A DNA stretch of 64,000 nt. Origin: Fimousia sp036311565. Its GTDB lineage: Bacteria > Bacillota > Clostridia > Lachnospirales > Lachnospiraceae. A program made the translations under genes and the position numbers. Positions 43,210-53,118 of the stretch are shown here, in pieces. The number at the start of each line of letters is the position of its first letter. Position 1 is the stretch's first letter. The stretch is taken from contig JAXJPR010000002.1 of the NCBI GenBank assembly GCA_036311565.1, positions 30,884 through 94,883 on the forward strand, read 5' to 3'. Under the pieces are notes generated by a model. The model had not been told where the DNA came from. It saw only the letters and a program-made list of their open reading frames with translations, and searched no databases.

Positions 43210-44571
43210 ATGTTTAGAAAAATATTAATTGCCAATCGTGGAGAGATTGCAGTTCGTATTATCCGTGCCTGCCGGGAAATGGGAATCTTATCCGTAGCCA
43301 TTTGCTCAGAAGCAGATAAAGATGCGCTGCATTCACAGCTAGCAGATGAAACCATCTGCATTGGTCCTGCAGCTGTAAAAGACAGTTATCTGAGCATGGA
43401 AAGCATCATCAGTGCTGCTTTGGCATGTGGTGCAGACGCGATCCATCCAGGATTTGGATTTTTATCAGAAAATAGTAAATTTGTAAAAATGTGCGAAAAG
43501 TGCAAAATTACCTTTATTGGTCCTTCAGCAGAAATTATTGATAAAATGGGAAATAAATCAGCAGCCAGAAAGACGATGATGGATGCAGGAGTTCCAGTTG
43601 TACCAGGTACAAAAGAAGCCGTTTATGATGCCCAGAAGGGAAAGAAAATAGCAGATGATATGGGGTATCCTGTTATGATCAAAGCTTCTGCAGGAGGCGG
43701 TGGAAAAGGTATGCGTATTGCAGAATCTGGAGAGGAATTTGAGGGGCAGTTTAAAACAGCACAGATGGAAGCAAAAAATGGATTTGGTGACGATACCATG
43801 TATATTGAAAAATATATTAAAAATCCTCGTCATATTGAATTCCAGATCATTGCTGATAAATTTGGAAATGTCATTCATTTAGGTGAACGTGATTGTTCCA
43901 TTCAGAGAAGACATCAGAAATTAATTGAGGAGTCTCCATCTGCAGCCATCAGTGAAGAATTAAGAGAAGAAATGGGAGCAGTAGCGGTAAAAGCGGCCAA
44001 AGCAGCTGGTTATTACAGTGCTGGAACCATTGAATTTTTATTAGATCAGGATAATCATTATTATTTTATCGAAATGAATACCAGAATTCAGGTAGAACAT
44101 CCAGTAACTGAATGGGTAACAGGCGTAGATTTGATCCGGGAACAGATTTTAATCGCAGATAATAAAAAACTGGCATATAAACAGGAAGATATTAAGATCC
44201 ATGGACATGCTATCGAATGCCGTATCAACGCAGAAGATACAGAACGGGATTTTATGCCTTGTCCAGGGGTGGTAACAGATGTGCATTTTCCAGGAGGAAA
44301 GGGCATTCGTGTGGATTCTGCCCTATATTCCGGATATAAAATTCCACCATACTATGATTCTATGGTGGTGAAATTAATCGTTCATGATCAAACAAGAGAG
44401 CTGGCAATTAAGAAGATGAACAGTGCTCTTGGAGAACTTGTACTTCAGGGAGTAAAAACAAATATTGACTACCAGTATGATATTATTAATCATAAAGATT
44501 TTATTGAAGGAAAGATAGACACTGGTTTTATTGAACGATTTGCCAAAGAACGAGAAAAAGCAGGTGAATAA
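43210..44571 (+). CDS. accC: Biotin carboxylase subunit of acetyl-CoA carboxylase
   Basis: 453 residues. An ATP-grasp enzyme with I-A-N-R-G-E-I-A-V-R-I at the N terminus, the glycine-rich loop K-A-S-A-G-G-G-G-K-G-M and E-M-N-T-R-I-Q-V-E-H-P-V-T-E. It carboxylates the biotin on AccB using bicarbonate and ATP. Confidence 0.96.
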   Translation: MFRKILIANRGEIAVRIIRACREMGILSVAICSEADKDALHSQLADETICIGPAAVKDSYLSMESIISAALACGADAIHPGFGFLSENSKFVKMCEKCKITFIGPSAEIIDKMGNKSAARKTMMDAGVPVVPGTKEAVYDAQKGKKIADDMGYPVMIKASAGGGGKGMRIAESGEEFEGQFKTAQMEAKNGFGDDTMYIEKYIKNPRHIEFQIIADKFGNVIHLGERDCSIQRRHQKLIEESPSAAISEELREEMGAVAVKAAKAAGYYSAGTIEFLLDQDNHYYFIEMNTRIQVEHPVTEWVTGVDLIREQILIADNKKLAYKQEDIKIHGHAIECRINAEDTERDFMPCPGVVTDVHFPGGKGIRVDSALYSGYKIPPYYDSMVVKLIVHDQTRELAIKKMNSALGELVLQGVKTNIDYQYDIINHKDFIEGKIDTGFIERFAKEREKAGE

Positions 44572-44573
44572 TC

Positions 44574-45458
44574 ATGGCATTAAAAGATATGTTTAAAAAG
44601 AGAACCATTTCTTCCAGTGAAAGAAAGCTGATGGAAAAGGTGAAAAAAGCAAAAGAATCTTTATTAGAATATGAAACACCAGATGGCATTTTCAAAAAGT
44701 GTGAAGCGTGCGGAAAACCAGTATACGGGGAAGATATCGTAGAAAATTATCATGTTTGTCCACATTGTGGAAGCTATTTCCGTATTCGTCCAAAAACCAG
44801 AATTGCTATGATTTTGGACAAAGGAAGTTTTGAAGAATGGGATACTGGCTTAGAAACCAGTGATCCTCTGAATTTCCCTGGTTATAAAAAGAAATTAGAG
44901 CATACTCAGTCAGTTACAAACTTAGAAGAAGCGGTAATTACCGGAAAAGGAACGATTCGTGGAGAAGAAGTAGTTCTTGCCGTTATGGGTGCTGATTTTA
45001 TGATGGGGAGCATGGGAGAAATTGTTGGAGAAAAAGTGAGCCGTGCAGTAGAACGTGCTACAGAAATGAGACTTCCAATCATTATCTTTACTTGTTCTGG
45101 CGGGGCCAGAATGCAGGAAGGAATGGTATCCTTAATGCAGATGGCAAAAACTTCCCAGGCACTGAAAAAACATGACGAAGCAGGACTTTTATATATTACT
45201 GTTCTGACAGATCCGACTACTGGAGGCGTAACGGCAAGTTTTGCAATGCTTGGAGATGTAATTTTAGCAGAACCAGGAGCATTGATTGGATTTGCAGGTC
45301 CTCGTGTCATTGAACAGACCATTGGACAGAAACTTCCAGAAGGATTCCAGACAGCAGAATTTTTATTGGATCATGGATTTGTTGATAAGATTGTAGAACG
45401 TAAAAATATGCGCCGCGTATTAAGCGCGATTATAAGGAGTTGTAATTATGGCAGATAA
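44574..45458 (+). CDS. accD: Acetyl-CoA carboxylase carboxyltransferase subunit beta
   Basis: 294 residues. An N-terminal zinc ribbon (C-E-A-C-G and C-P-H-C-G) is followed by the crotonase-type transferase fold with C-S-G-G-A-R-M-Q-E-G. It starts 2 bases after accC and overlaps accA by 11 bases. Confidence 0.95.
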   Translation: MALKDMFKKRTISSSERKLMEKVKKAKESLLEYETPDGIFKKCEACGKPVYGEDIVENYHVCPHCGSYFRIRPKTRIAMILDKGSFEEWDTGLETSDPLNFPGYKKKLEHTQSVTNLEEAVITGKGTIRGEEVVLAVMGADFMMGSMGEIVGEKVSRAVERATEMRLPIIIFTCSGGARMQEGMVSLMQMAKTSQALKKHDEAGLLYITVLTDPTTGGVTASFAMLGDVILAEPGALIGFAGPRVIEQTIGQKLPEGFQTAEFLLDHGFVDKIVERKNMRRVLSAIIRSCNYGR

Positions 45459-46239
45459 ATTAACTGCATGGGACCGTGTTATGATTGCCCGCAGTGCTCA
45501 GAGACCAACCAGCTTAGATTATATTGGAACCATTTTTGACCGTTTTGTAGAATTTCATGGTGACCGCTATTTTGGGGATGATGGTGCAATCGTAGGAGGC
45601 ATTGCATCCGTAGATGGTCGGTATGTAACGGTGATCGGACAGCAAAAAGGTCGTACAACCAAAGAAAATATTAAGAGAAATTTTGGGATGCCTTCTCCAG
45701 AAGGATATCGAAAATCCTTACGTTTGATGAAACAGGCAGAGAAGTTTCACCGACCAATTATCTGTTTTGTAGATACTCCAGGTGCATTTTGTGGTCTGGA
45801 AGCAGAAGAACGGGGACAGGGAGAAGCGATTGCCAGAAATTTGTTTGAAATGTCTGCATTAAAAGTACCAGTACTATCTATTTTTATTGGAGAAGGTGGT
45901 TCCGGTGGTGCACTAGCTATGGCAGTGGCAAATGAAGTATGGATGATGGAAAACTCCATGTATTCCATTCTTTCTCCAGAAGGATTTGCATCCATTCTCT
46001 GGAAGGATAGTAAGAGAGCAGCAGAAGCCGCAGATGTTATGAAAATTACTGCAAAAGACTTAAAAGAGCTTGGAATTGTTGAAAAAATTATTGAAGAAGA
46101 AGAACCAATCTCTTTGAAAAATATTTTAGATGTAACCGATCAGATGAAAAAAGATATCATTGATTTTATTGATTGTAATATGAAGAAATCAGGGGAAGAG
46201 CTTGCGAACGAGCGTTATCAGCGCTTTCGCAGTTTTTAA
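45448..46239 (+). CDS. accA: Acetyl-CoA carboxylase carboxyltransferase subunit alpha
   Basis: 263 residues. It has D-R-Y-F-G-D-D-G-A-I-V-G-G, V-D-T-P-G-A-F-C-G and E-G-G-S-G-G-A-L-A. With AccD it moves the carboxyl group from biotin to acetyl-CoA. AAGGAG lies in the end of accD. The short N terminus compared with the enteric subunit is normal for Firmicutes. Confidence 0.95.
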   Translation: MADKLTAWDRVMIARSAQRPTSLDYIGTIFDRFVEFHGDRYFGDDGAIVGGIASVDGRYVTVIGQQKGRTTKENIKRNFGMPSPEGYRKSLRLMKQAEKFHRPIICFVDTPGAFCGLEAEERGQGEAIARNLFEMSALKVPVLSIFIGEGGSGGALAMAVANEVWMMENSMYSILSPEGFASILWKDSKRAAEAADVMKITAKDLKELGIVEKIIEEEEPISLKNILDVTDQMKKDIIDFIDCNMKKSGEELANERYQRFRSF

Positions 46240-46257
46240 TCTGCATGGAGGTATCAA

Positions 46258-47313
46258 ATGTTAAAACCTTTAAAAATTGGTAATTTAGAAGCAAAGCTTC
46301 CAATTGTACAAGGGGGTATGGGCGTTGGTGTCAGCAAAAGTTCACTGGCTGGCGCAGTTGCAAAAGAAGGTGGAATTGGTGTAATTTCTGCAGCTCAGAT
46401 TGGGTATGATGAGCCAGACTGGAATTCCAATAAGTTAGATTCCCATATGCGTGCATTGGATAAACATATTAAACGTGCAAAAGAAATTTCCAACGGTGGA
46501 ATTATTGGCGTAAATATTATGGCAGTAACCAACCATTATGAAGAATATGTAAAACAGTGTATCAAGAGTGGTGCGGATATGATTATTACCGGAGCAGGAC
46601 TGCCTATGGAGCTTCCAGAAGCAGCAGCAGGAAGTGACATTAAACTGGTTCCAATTGTATCTTCCAAAAAAGCAGCAAATATTATTTTAAAACGCTGGGA
46701 TAAAAAGCATCAGATTGCACCAGATGCCCTTGTAATTGAGGGACCATTAGCTGGCGGACATCTGGGATTTAAGCCAAAAGAATTAGAAAATATTGATATT
46801 CAGGCTTATGATGATGAAATATTAAAAATTATGGATGTGGTAAAGCCATATGAAGAAAAGTATGGAAAACATATTCCAATTATCGTAGGCGGTGGCATTA
46901 GCGATAAAGAAAAAATGAATCACTATCTGGAACTTGGAGCAGATGCAGTACAGATTGCCACTGCATTTGTTACCACCGAAGAATGTGATGCAGATATCCG
47001 TTATAAAGAGGCGTACATAAATGCCAAAGAAGAGGATATTATAATTGTTAAAAGTCCAGTGGGACTTCCAGGACGTGCAATTAATAATGCTTTTATGAAA
47101 CGCGTAAAAGAGGAAGGACGAATTGCACCAAAACGCTGTCATCAGTGCATTAAGACTTGTAATCCGTCCGAAACACTGTATTGTATTACAGAAGGATTAG
47201 TAAATGCGGTCACTGGAAATGTAGATGAAGCACTTTTGTTCTGTGGTGCAGACGCATGGAAAGCAGATCGGATCAAAACAGTAAAAGAAGTCATTGATGA
47301 GTTTGTAAAATAA
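46258..47313 (+). CDS. FabK/nitronate-monooxygenase-like flavoprotein with C-terminal Cys motif
   Basis: 351-residue TIM-barrel FMN protein. It has I-V-Q-G-G-M-G-V-G-V near the start, G-P-L-A-G-G-H-L-G-F with the active-site histidine, and I-I-V-G-G-G-I-S. As the last gene of the fab/acc operon it is the only enoyl-ACP-reductase candidate in the window. It differs from classical FabK (about 310-320 residues): the C terminus adds C294-x2-C297-x3-C301-x7-C309, which could bind an Fe-S cluster or zinc. It may be an enoyl reductase using a different electron donor, or a quality-control or nitroalkane enzyme carried with the operon. GGAGG precedes the ATG. Confidence 0.82.
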   Translation: MLKPLKIGNLEAKLPIVQGGMGVGVSKSSLAGAVAKEGGIGVISAAQIGYDEPDWNSNKLDSHMRALDKHIKRAKEISNGGIIGVNIMAVTNHYEEYVKQCIKSGADMIITGAGLPMELPEAAAGSDIKLVPIVSSKKAANIILKRWDKKHQIAPDALVIEGPLAGGHLGFKPKELENIDIQAYDDEILKIMDVVKPYEEKYGKHIPIIVGGGISDKEKMNHYLELGADAVQIATAFVTTEECDADIRYKEAYINAKEEDIIIVKSPVGLPGRAINNAFMKRVKEEGRIAPKRCHQCIKTCNPSETLYCITEGLVNAVTGNVDEALLFCGADAWKADRIKTVKEVIDEFVK

Positions 47314-47320
47314 ATCTAAT

Positions 47321-47366
47321 AAGGAATGCTTAAGACGAAAAAAGGGCTTTAAGCATTCCTTTTTTG
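47321..47366 (+). terminator. Terminator of the fab/acc operon
   Basis: AAGGAATGCTTA (47321-47332) pairs with TAAGCATTCCTT (47350-47361), then T residues. Confidence 0.9.
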
Positions 47367-47490
47367 TTGTGCTGTACTTTTTATTGTGGAGCAATTTAAG
47401 TTGGTAAATGCGCAACTAAAGCAGGCAATTGTAATATTATTAAAAAAAAGTGCCATACTATGATATATCTTTTGCAAAGGAGATTTGATC

Positions 47491-48366
47491 ATGTTTCAAT
47501 CAGGCATAAATTATAAAACACTGGTGGTACAACTTTTATGGGAAATCGCAGGAAGCATTCTTGTAGCTGCAGCCATTTACAATTTTGCAGCACAGGCAAA
47601 ATTTCCAATGACTGGTTTTTCTGGGATCGCACTCATTATTTATCAGATGACCGGAATTCCCATTGGTCTGTCTACCATTCTTTTAAATATTCCTGTAGGG
47701 CTGCTCAGTTATCATCTCCTTGGAAAGAAATTTTTTATAAGTTCCATTCGCTGTATGCTCATAGCTTCTGTTTTTGTAGACTACGTTGCTCCATTATTTC
47801 CTGTTTATCAAGGAAGTCGTTTACTGGCAGCTCTCTGCACCGGTGTGATTGGAGGAATTGGTTATGCAATCATTTATATGCAAAATACTTCTACTGGTGG
47901 AGCGGATTTTATCATTATGGCTGCCAAAGCATTAAAGCCATACTTATCCCTTGGAAAAATTGCTTTTTTAACCGATGTAGGAATTATTTTGATTGGAGGA
48001 ATTATTTTGCGGGATATGGACGGAATCATTTATGGCATGATCGTAAATTATTTATTTGCAATTGTTGTAGATAAAATGATGTACGGGATTAATGCTGGAA
48101 AACTTGCTGTAATCGTGACTTCCCATGGAAAGAAAGTGATATCTGTGATTGATAAAAGCTGTGGCCGTGGTTCTACTTTGATTTCAGCCCGTGGTGGGTT
48201 TAAGGGAGATGTACGAGAGGTGGTGTTATGTGCCTGCAATAATAAGGAAATGTATCTGGTACAGCGCGCCGTCAAAAACGTTGATCCAGAGGCTTTTTTA
48301 ATTGTACTGGAATCAAATGAGGTGCATGGAGAAGGTTTTAAACGAATTCAGATTGGTGAAAATTAA
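47491..48366 (+). CDS. YitT-family membrane protein
   Basis: 291 residues. Five to six membrane segments in the first 195 residues, including the family-type S-T-G-G-A-D-F-I, are followed by a soluble DUF2179 domain. Function is unknown; some relatives are linked to amino-acid export. AAAGGAG precedes the ATG at 47491; a TTG six bases earlier is too close to it. Confidence 0.88.
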   Translation: MFQSGINYKTLVVQLLWEIAGSILVAAAIYNFAAQAKFPMTGFSGIALIIYQMTGIPIGLSTILLNIPVGLLSYHLLGKKFFISSIRCMLIASVFVDYVAPLFPVYQGSRLLAALCTGVIGGIGYAIIYMQNTSTGGADFIIMAAKALKPYLSLGKIAFLTDVGIILIGGIILRDMDGIIYGMIVNYLFAIVVDKMMYGINAGKLAVIVTSHGKKVISVIDKSCGRGSTLISARGGFKGDVREVVLCACNNKEMYLVQRAVKNVDPEAFLIVLESNEVHGEGFKRIQIGEN

Positions 48367-48408
48367 TATTTGTTTATGTTTTGTTTATAAAGTTTCATTG
48401 TTTATACA

Positions 48409-48535
48409 TTGAATTAGCAAGGGAATTTGTTATACTTAAACCATAGTTTTTCATATATTTTTTATCCTCTCTTTTCAAAATAAATATAAAAAACGAAAGA
48501 GGTTGTCAGCATAATTGTGCGGGCAACCTTTTTTT
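48409..48535 (+). ncRNA. Possible small RNA or attenuator in the 48.4-48.7 kb gap
   Basis: TTGAAT (48409-48414), 16 bases, TATACT (48431-48436) is a likely promoter. About 65 bases downstream a stem GGTTGT (48501-48506) / GCAACC (48523-48528) is followed by TTTTTTT. The transcript would be roughly 90 bases. CTCTCTTTTC inside it could pair with GAAAGAG at the base of the terminator, so an alternative fold is possible. It may be an independent RNA or a leader for the downstream HAD gene. Confidence 0.35.
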
Positions 48536-48679
48536 GGTCTGCCAAAAATTTCTGAACAAAAATTGGACTAGTATTTTCCCATTCCTCATGATAGAGTAAT
48601 TTTAGACAACATTTCTTTTATATGAATTTAACAATGATGTGTTAATTTAAAAAGGAATTGAGAAAAAGGAGGTTTTGTT

Positions 48680-49564
48680 ATGATACGGTTGATTGCATCA
48701 GATATGGATGGTACATTATTAGATAGTTACCGACAGATCACGCCGGAGAACATTCATGCAATCCGTAAGGCACAGGAAATCGGGATTGAATTTATTATTA
48801 ATACAGGCAGAGAATATCAAAATGTGGTCAAAATTCTTGGAGAGGCAGATTTGTCCTGCGATATGATCTGCAGCAATGGAGCCTGTGGGTATGATAAGAA
48901 TGGAAAATTATTATTTGAACATGAAATTCCAAAAGAAACAGTAAAAAAGATTTTTGAAGTTTTTCATAAATATGATCTGGTACCAACACCATTTTCACAA
49001 GATGGAAGAGTATCTGTTCTTTCTCTTGAAGGGTTAAAAAAGTATACAAAGGAAGTTATGATTCCGGCTATGCAGGTAAATCATCCAGATTTTGTATATA
49101 CGGAAAAGGAATTTGATGACTTAATTAGGGAAGTGGTATTTTCTGATGGAGAACAGGGGTTACTAGAGAGTAATGATCGTATTTTAAAAGTTATTACCCA
49201 GTCAACGAATCCTGAAGTATTAATCAAAGCCCGTGCAGAGATAGAAAAAATTGAAGGTCTGGCGGTAGTATCTACAGTTCCTACTGACTTGGAGATTACT
49301 TCCATTGCGGCGCAAAAAGGAATTGGACTTATGGATTATGCAAGGGAAAAAGGATTTACAGTAGATGAAATTGTAGCCGTAGGGGATAGCGAAAATGATT
49401 ATTCCATGTTATCAATTCCGGGGCTTCATTCAGTAGCCATGGATAATGCAGTTGAAATGATCAAAAATATATGTATATATCAGACCAGAGCAAATACAAG
49501 AGATGGAATTGCTTATATCATTAAATGTATTTTAGCGGATACAGATAATTTTAAATTACAATAA
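48680..49564 (+). CDS. Cof-type HAD phosphatase
   Basis: 294 residues. The nucleophile aspartates are in S-D-M-D-G-T-L-L, with N-T-G-R in motif II and V-G-D-S-E-N-D in motif IV, and a large type IIB cap in between. Such enzymes dephosphorylate sugar phosphates and related metabolites; the substrate is not readable. AAAAGGAGG precedes the ATG. Confidence 0.92.
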   Translation: MIRLIASDMDGTLLDSYRQITPENIHAIRKAQEIGIEFIINTGREYQNVVKILGEADLSCDMICSNGACGYDKNGKLLFEHEIPKETVKKIFEVFHKYDLVPTPFSQDGRVSVLSLEGLKKYTKEVMIPAMQVNHPDFVYTEKEFDDLIREVVFSDGEQGLLESNDRILKVITQSTNPEVLIKARAEIEKIEGLAVVSTVPTDLEITSIAAQKGIGLMDYAREKGFTVDEIVAVGDSENDYSMLSIPGLHSVAMDNAVEMIKNICIYQTRANTRDGIAYIIKCILADTDNFKLQ

Positions 49565-49639
49565 AAGCTTTGATTTTACGGGATTTCTGTCGAAGAAGCT
49601 AGTATTTTCTTAATTTTTGTTTAAGAGTGCAAAAAGGAT

Positions 49640-49667
49640 TTGAATTTTTCTAGATTTTGTTTATAAT
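49640..49667 (+). promoter_or_regulatory. Promoter of mreB/mbl
   Basis: TTGAAT (49640-49645), 16 bases, TATAAT (49662-49667). Confidence 0.7.
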
Positions 49668-49731
49668 AATAAGAGTATATGTACATGAGGAATAAACAAA
49701 TTTAAAGATAGAGATATGAAAGGGGATAACT

Positions 49732-50733
49732 ATGGCATCAGGCACAGATATCGGAATTGATTTAGGTACTGCGAGCGTACTTGTCTATGTAAAAGGAAAA
49801 GGAGTTGTGTTAAGAGAACCATCCGTGGTTGCTTTTGACCGTAATACGAATAAAATTAAAGCAATTGGAGAAGAAGCAAGATTAATGCTTGGTAGAACAC
49901 CAGGTAATATTGTTGCAGTTCGTCCTTTACGTCAGGGCGTTATTTCTGATTATACAGTAACAGAAAAGATGTTAAAGTATTTTATTAGTAAAACAGCTGG
50001 TAAGTCTTTATTTGGAAGAAAACCACGTATCAGCGTGTGTGTTCCAAGTGGGGCAACAGAAGTAGAAAAGAAAGCAGTTGAAGATGCAACATATTCTGCT
50101 GGAGCAAGAGAAGTTAATATTATTGAAGAACCTGTTGCTGCAGCAATCGGCGCAGGAATCGATATTTCTAAACCATGTGGAAATATGATCGTAGATATCG
50201 GTGGTGGTACTGCTGATATTGCAGTTATTTCTTTAGGAGGAGTAGTAGTAAGCACTTCTATTAAAGTTGCTGGAGATGATTTTGACGAAGCATTGGTTCG
50301 TTATATGCGTAAAAAACATAATTTATTGATTGGTGAAAGAACTGCAGAAGAAATCAAGATCAACATTGGTACTGCATATAAAAGACCAGAAAATGTTACT
50401 ATGGATGTACGTGGACGTAACTTAGTAACTGGTCTTCCAAAAACAGTAACAGTAACATCTGAAGAAACAGAAGAAGCATTAAAAGAACCAGCATATCAGA
50501 TTGTTGATGCTGTACACAGCGTATTGGAAAGAACTCCACCAGAATTAGCGGCAGATATTTCTGATCGTGGTATTGTATTAACAGGTGGCGGTGCATTGCT
50601 TCAGGGATTAGAAGAATTAATTGAAGAAAATACTGGAATCAATACAATGACAGCAGAAGAACCATTAACTGCTGTTGCAATTGGTACTGGTAAATATATT
50701 GAATTTTTAGCAGGAGAAAGAGATCCTGAATAA
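49732..50733 (+). CDS. mreB: MreB/Mbl rod-shape actin homologue
   Basis: 333 residues. It has the actin-fold ATP motifs I-G-I-D-L-G-T-A-S, V-D-I-G-G-G-T-A-D and L-T-G-G-G-A-L-L. It forms membrane filaments that guide peptidoglycan synthesis. It is a single gene with its own promoter and terminator and no mreC or mreD beside it, so it could be the Mbl paralogue. GAAAGGGG precedes the ATG. Confidence 0.95.
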   Translation: MASGTDIGIDLGTASVLVYVKGKGVVLREPSVVAFDRNTNKIKAIGEEARLMLGRTPGNIVAVRPLRQGVISDYTVTEKMLKYFISKTAGKSLFGRKPRISVCVPSGATEVEKKAVEDATYSAGAREVNIIEEPVAAAIGAGIDISKPCGNMIVDIGGGTADIAVISLGGVVVSTSIKVAGDDFDEALVRYMRKKHNLLIGERTAEEIKINIGTAYKRPENVTMDVRGRNLVTGLPKTVTVTSEETEEALKEPAYQIVDAVHSVLERTPPELAADISDRGIVLTGGGALLQGLEELIEENTGINTMTAEEPLTAVAIGTGKYIEFLAGERDPE

Positions 50734-50747
50734 AAAGGATGCACATC

Positions 50748-50778
50748 GGCTGGGAACAATTATGTTTCCGGCCTTTTT
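50748..50778 (+). terminator. Terminator of mreB
   Basis: GGCTGGGAAC (50748-50757) pairs with GTTTCCGGCC (50764-50773) with one G-T pair, then TTTTT. Confidence 0.88.
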
Positions 50779-50820
50779 CAATTTATGTACTTTTTATTTT
50801 AAAAGATAGGTGGTGAAAGT

Positions 50821-53034
50821 ATGAGCCGCGTAGAAGGATATGTGGAACATATAAGATTTCGGAATCCGGATAATGGATATACAGTGCTGAGCCTGGATAT
50901 GTCAGGTGATGAGGAAACATTGGTTGGAATCTTTCATTATATTAACGAAGGGGAATACATTGGAGCTGATGGAGAATATGTGGATCATCCTGTTCATGGA
51001 CCTCAGTTTCATGTAGAAACTTATGAAATATTGGAACCAGATGATATTGACAGTATGGAACGATATTTAGGATCGGGAGCCATAAAAGGTCTGGGGGCAG
51101 CCTTAGCCAAAAGAATTGTTAAAAAATTTAAAAAAGATACCTTTCGTATTATCGAAGAAGAAGGAGAACGTCTGGCTGAAGTGAAAGGAATTTCAGAGCG
51201 AAAGGCAAGAGATATTGCAGTACAGTTTCAGGAAAAACAGGATATGCGCAATGCAATGATGTTTTTGACCCAATATGGAATTGCCACTAACTTTGCTGCC
51301 AAAATTTATAAAGAATATGGAGATGATTTATATGAAGTCATTCAAAATAATCCGTATAAGATGGCAGAAGATATTCATGGGATTGGATTTAAAATTGCAG
51401 ATGAAATTGCAGAAAAAGTCGGAATAGGAGTCAGTTCGGAATTTCGTATTCATTCTGGAATTTTGTACACATTGCAGCAGGGAGTGGGAGCAGGACATAT
51501 CTACCTGCCTAAAGAAATGCTGTGCCGAAAAGCTGCCCAGCTATTAAGTTTGGATCCTGCCATGATCGAGACTCAGATCATGAATCTGGTGATAGATAAT
51601 AAAATTGTGGTGAAAATCAGTGAAGAAGGAGAAATCGTCTATCTTTCTCATTTTTATTATATGGAATTAAATACAGCGAAAATGCTTTGGGATTTAAATA
51701 TTGACTATGACGTATCAGATGAAGAATTAAGTAAGACCATTGAAAAAATTGAGAAAAATACGGAGATGCAGTTGGATGAAATGCAGAAAAAAGCAATTGA
51801 AGCAGCTGCAAGAAATGGAATCGTAGTTATTACCGGGGGACCAGGAACAGGAAAAACGACAACGGTACATGCCCTGATCCGCTATTTTGAATCAGAAGGC
51901 ATGGATATATTCCTATGTGCACCCACGGGACGTGCAGCAAAGCGAATGACAGAAGCCACAGGTTATGATGCATCCACGATTCATCGTATGCTGGAATTAA
52001 ATGGAGGAACGGAAGATGGTGGTACGATGCGGTTTGAACGAAACCGGGAGTATCCATTGGAAACAGATGTGATCATCGTAGATGAAATGTCTATGGTAGA
52101 CTTGCATTTATTCCATGCTCTTTTAACAGCAACATTGCCAGGGACCAGGCTGGTCATGGTAGGGGATGTAAATCAGCTGCCAAGTGTAGGTGCCGGAAAT
52201 GTCTTAAAGGACATTATTGCTTCTAAAAAATTTGCAGTAGTGGAATTAAAGAAGATTTTTAGACAAAAAGAAGGCAGTGATATTGTGATGAATGCCCATA
52301 AAATCAATGATGGGCAGCATATTTTGCTGGATAATAAAAGCAGAGATTTTTTCTTCTTGCGAAGAATGACCATTAATGACATTATTGGCGTCGTCGTGTA
52401 TCTGATGAGAGATAAACTGCCAAATTACGTAGATGCCACTCCATTTGATATTCAGGTCCTAACTCCCATGAGAAAGGGAGAGCTTGGCGTAGAGCGGTTA
52501 AATACTGTTCTGCAAAGATACATCAATCCTCCTTCTTCTGAGAAGCAGGAGAAAGAAACTTCCTTTGGTGTACTTCGGGAAGGGGATAAAGTGATGCAGA
52601 TAAAAAATAATTATAATCTGGAGTGGACCATCAAGGGAAAAAAAGGATTTGTTGTAGAGGAAGGAACTGGTGTATTTAATGGCGATATGGGAATTGTCAA
52701 AGAAATCAGTACATTTTCTGAAATAGTGACCGTGGTCTTCGATGAAAATAAATATGTGGATTATGGGTATTCTATGCTGGATGAACTAGAACTGGCATAC
52801 GCAGTTACCATTCACAAATCTCAGGGAAGTGAATATCCGGCGGTCATTATGCCGCTTCTTACTGGACCACAGATTCTTATGAACCGGAATCTTTTATATA
52901 CTGCTGTGACCAGAGCAAAAAAATGTCTGACCATTGTAGGAAGTGATCAAACGGTACGAAATATGATCGATAATGTGACAGAAATGAAAAGATATTCTAC
53001 ATTAGATAGAAGAATTCAGGAATTTAAGATATAA
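50821..53034 (+). CDS. recD2: RecD2-type SF1B DNA helicase
   Basis: 737 residues. The N-terminal domain, with tandem helix-hairpin-helix segments (for example L-G-S-G-A-I-K-G-L-G), is typical of RecD2. The helicase core has G-G-P-G-T-G-K-T-T, the D-E-M-S-M-V-D Walker B, G-D-V-N-Q-L-P-S-V-G-A-G and the C-terminal V-T-I-H-K-S-Q-G-S-E. RecD2 unwinds DNA 5' to 3' in repair without RecBC. AGGTGG precedes the ATG. Confidence 0.94.
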   Translation: MSRVEGYVEHIRFRNPDNGYTVLSLDMSGDEETLVGIFHYINEGEYIGADGEYVDHPVHGPQFHVETYEILEPDDIDSMERYLGSGAIKGLGAALAKRIVKKFKKDTFRIIEEEGERLAEVKGISERKARDIAVQFQEKQDMRNAMMFLTQYGIATNFAAKIYKEYGDDLYEVIQNNPYKMAEDIHGIGFKIADEIAEKVGIGVSSEFRIHSGILYTLQQGVGAGHIYLPKEMLCRKAAQLLSLDPAMIETQIMNLVIDNKIVVKISEEGEIVYLSHFYYMELNTAKMLWDLNIDYDVSDEELSKTIEKIEKNTEMQLDEMQKKAIEAAARNGIVVITGGPGTGKTTTVHALIRYFESEGMDIFLCAPTGRAAKRMTEATGYDASTIHRMLELNGGTEDGGTMRFERNREYPLETDVIIVDEMSMVDLHLFHALLTATLPGTRLVMVGDVNQLPSVGAGNVLKDIIASKKFAVVELKKIFRQKEGSDIVMNAHKINDGQHILLDNKSRDFFFLRRMTINDIIGVVVYLMRDKLPNYVDATPFDIQVLTPMRKGELGVERLNTVLQRYINPPSSEKQEKETSFGVLREGDKVMQIKNNYNLEWTIKGKKGFVVEEGTGVFNGDMGIVKEISTFSEIVTVVFDENKYVDYGYSMLDELELAYAVTIHKSQGSEYPAVIMPLLTGPQILMNRNLLYTAVTRAKKCLTIVGSDQTVRNMIDNVTEMKRYSTLDRRIQEFKI

Positions 53035-53118
53035 TAAAGATAGATTGATAAGGGTGTAGGTATAAGTTCATGTAATTGCAACTCCCATTGTAAAGGGAAG
53101 ATGTTTAAGGAGGAAACG

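Noticed and set aside
47538..48074. A 178-codon frame within the YitT gene
   Set aside because: Its composition (rich in Cys, Trp, Ser, Arg) is not protein-like and YitT has clear family features in the other frame.
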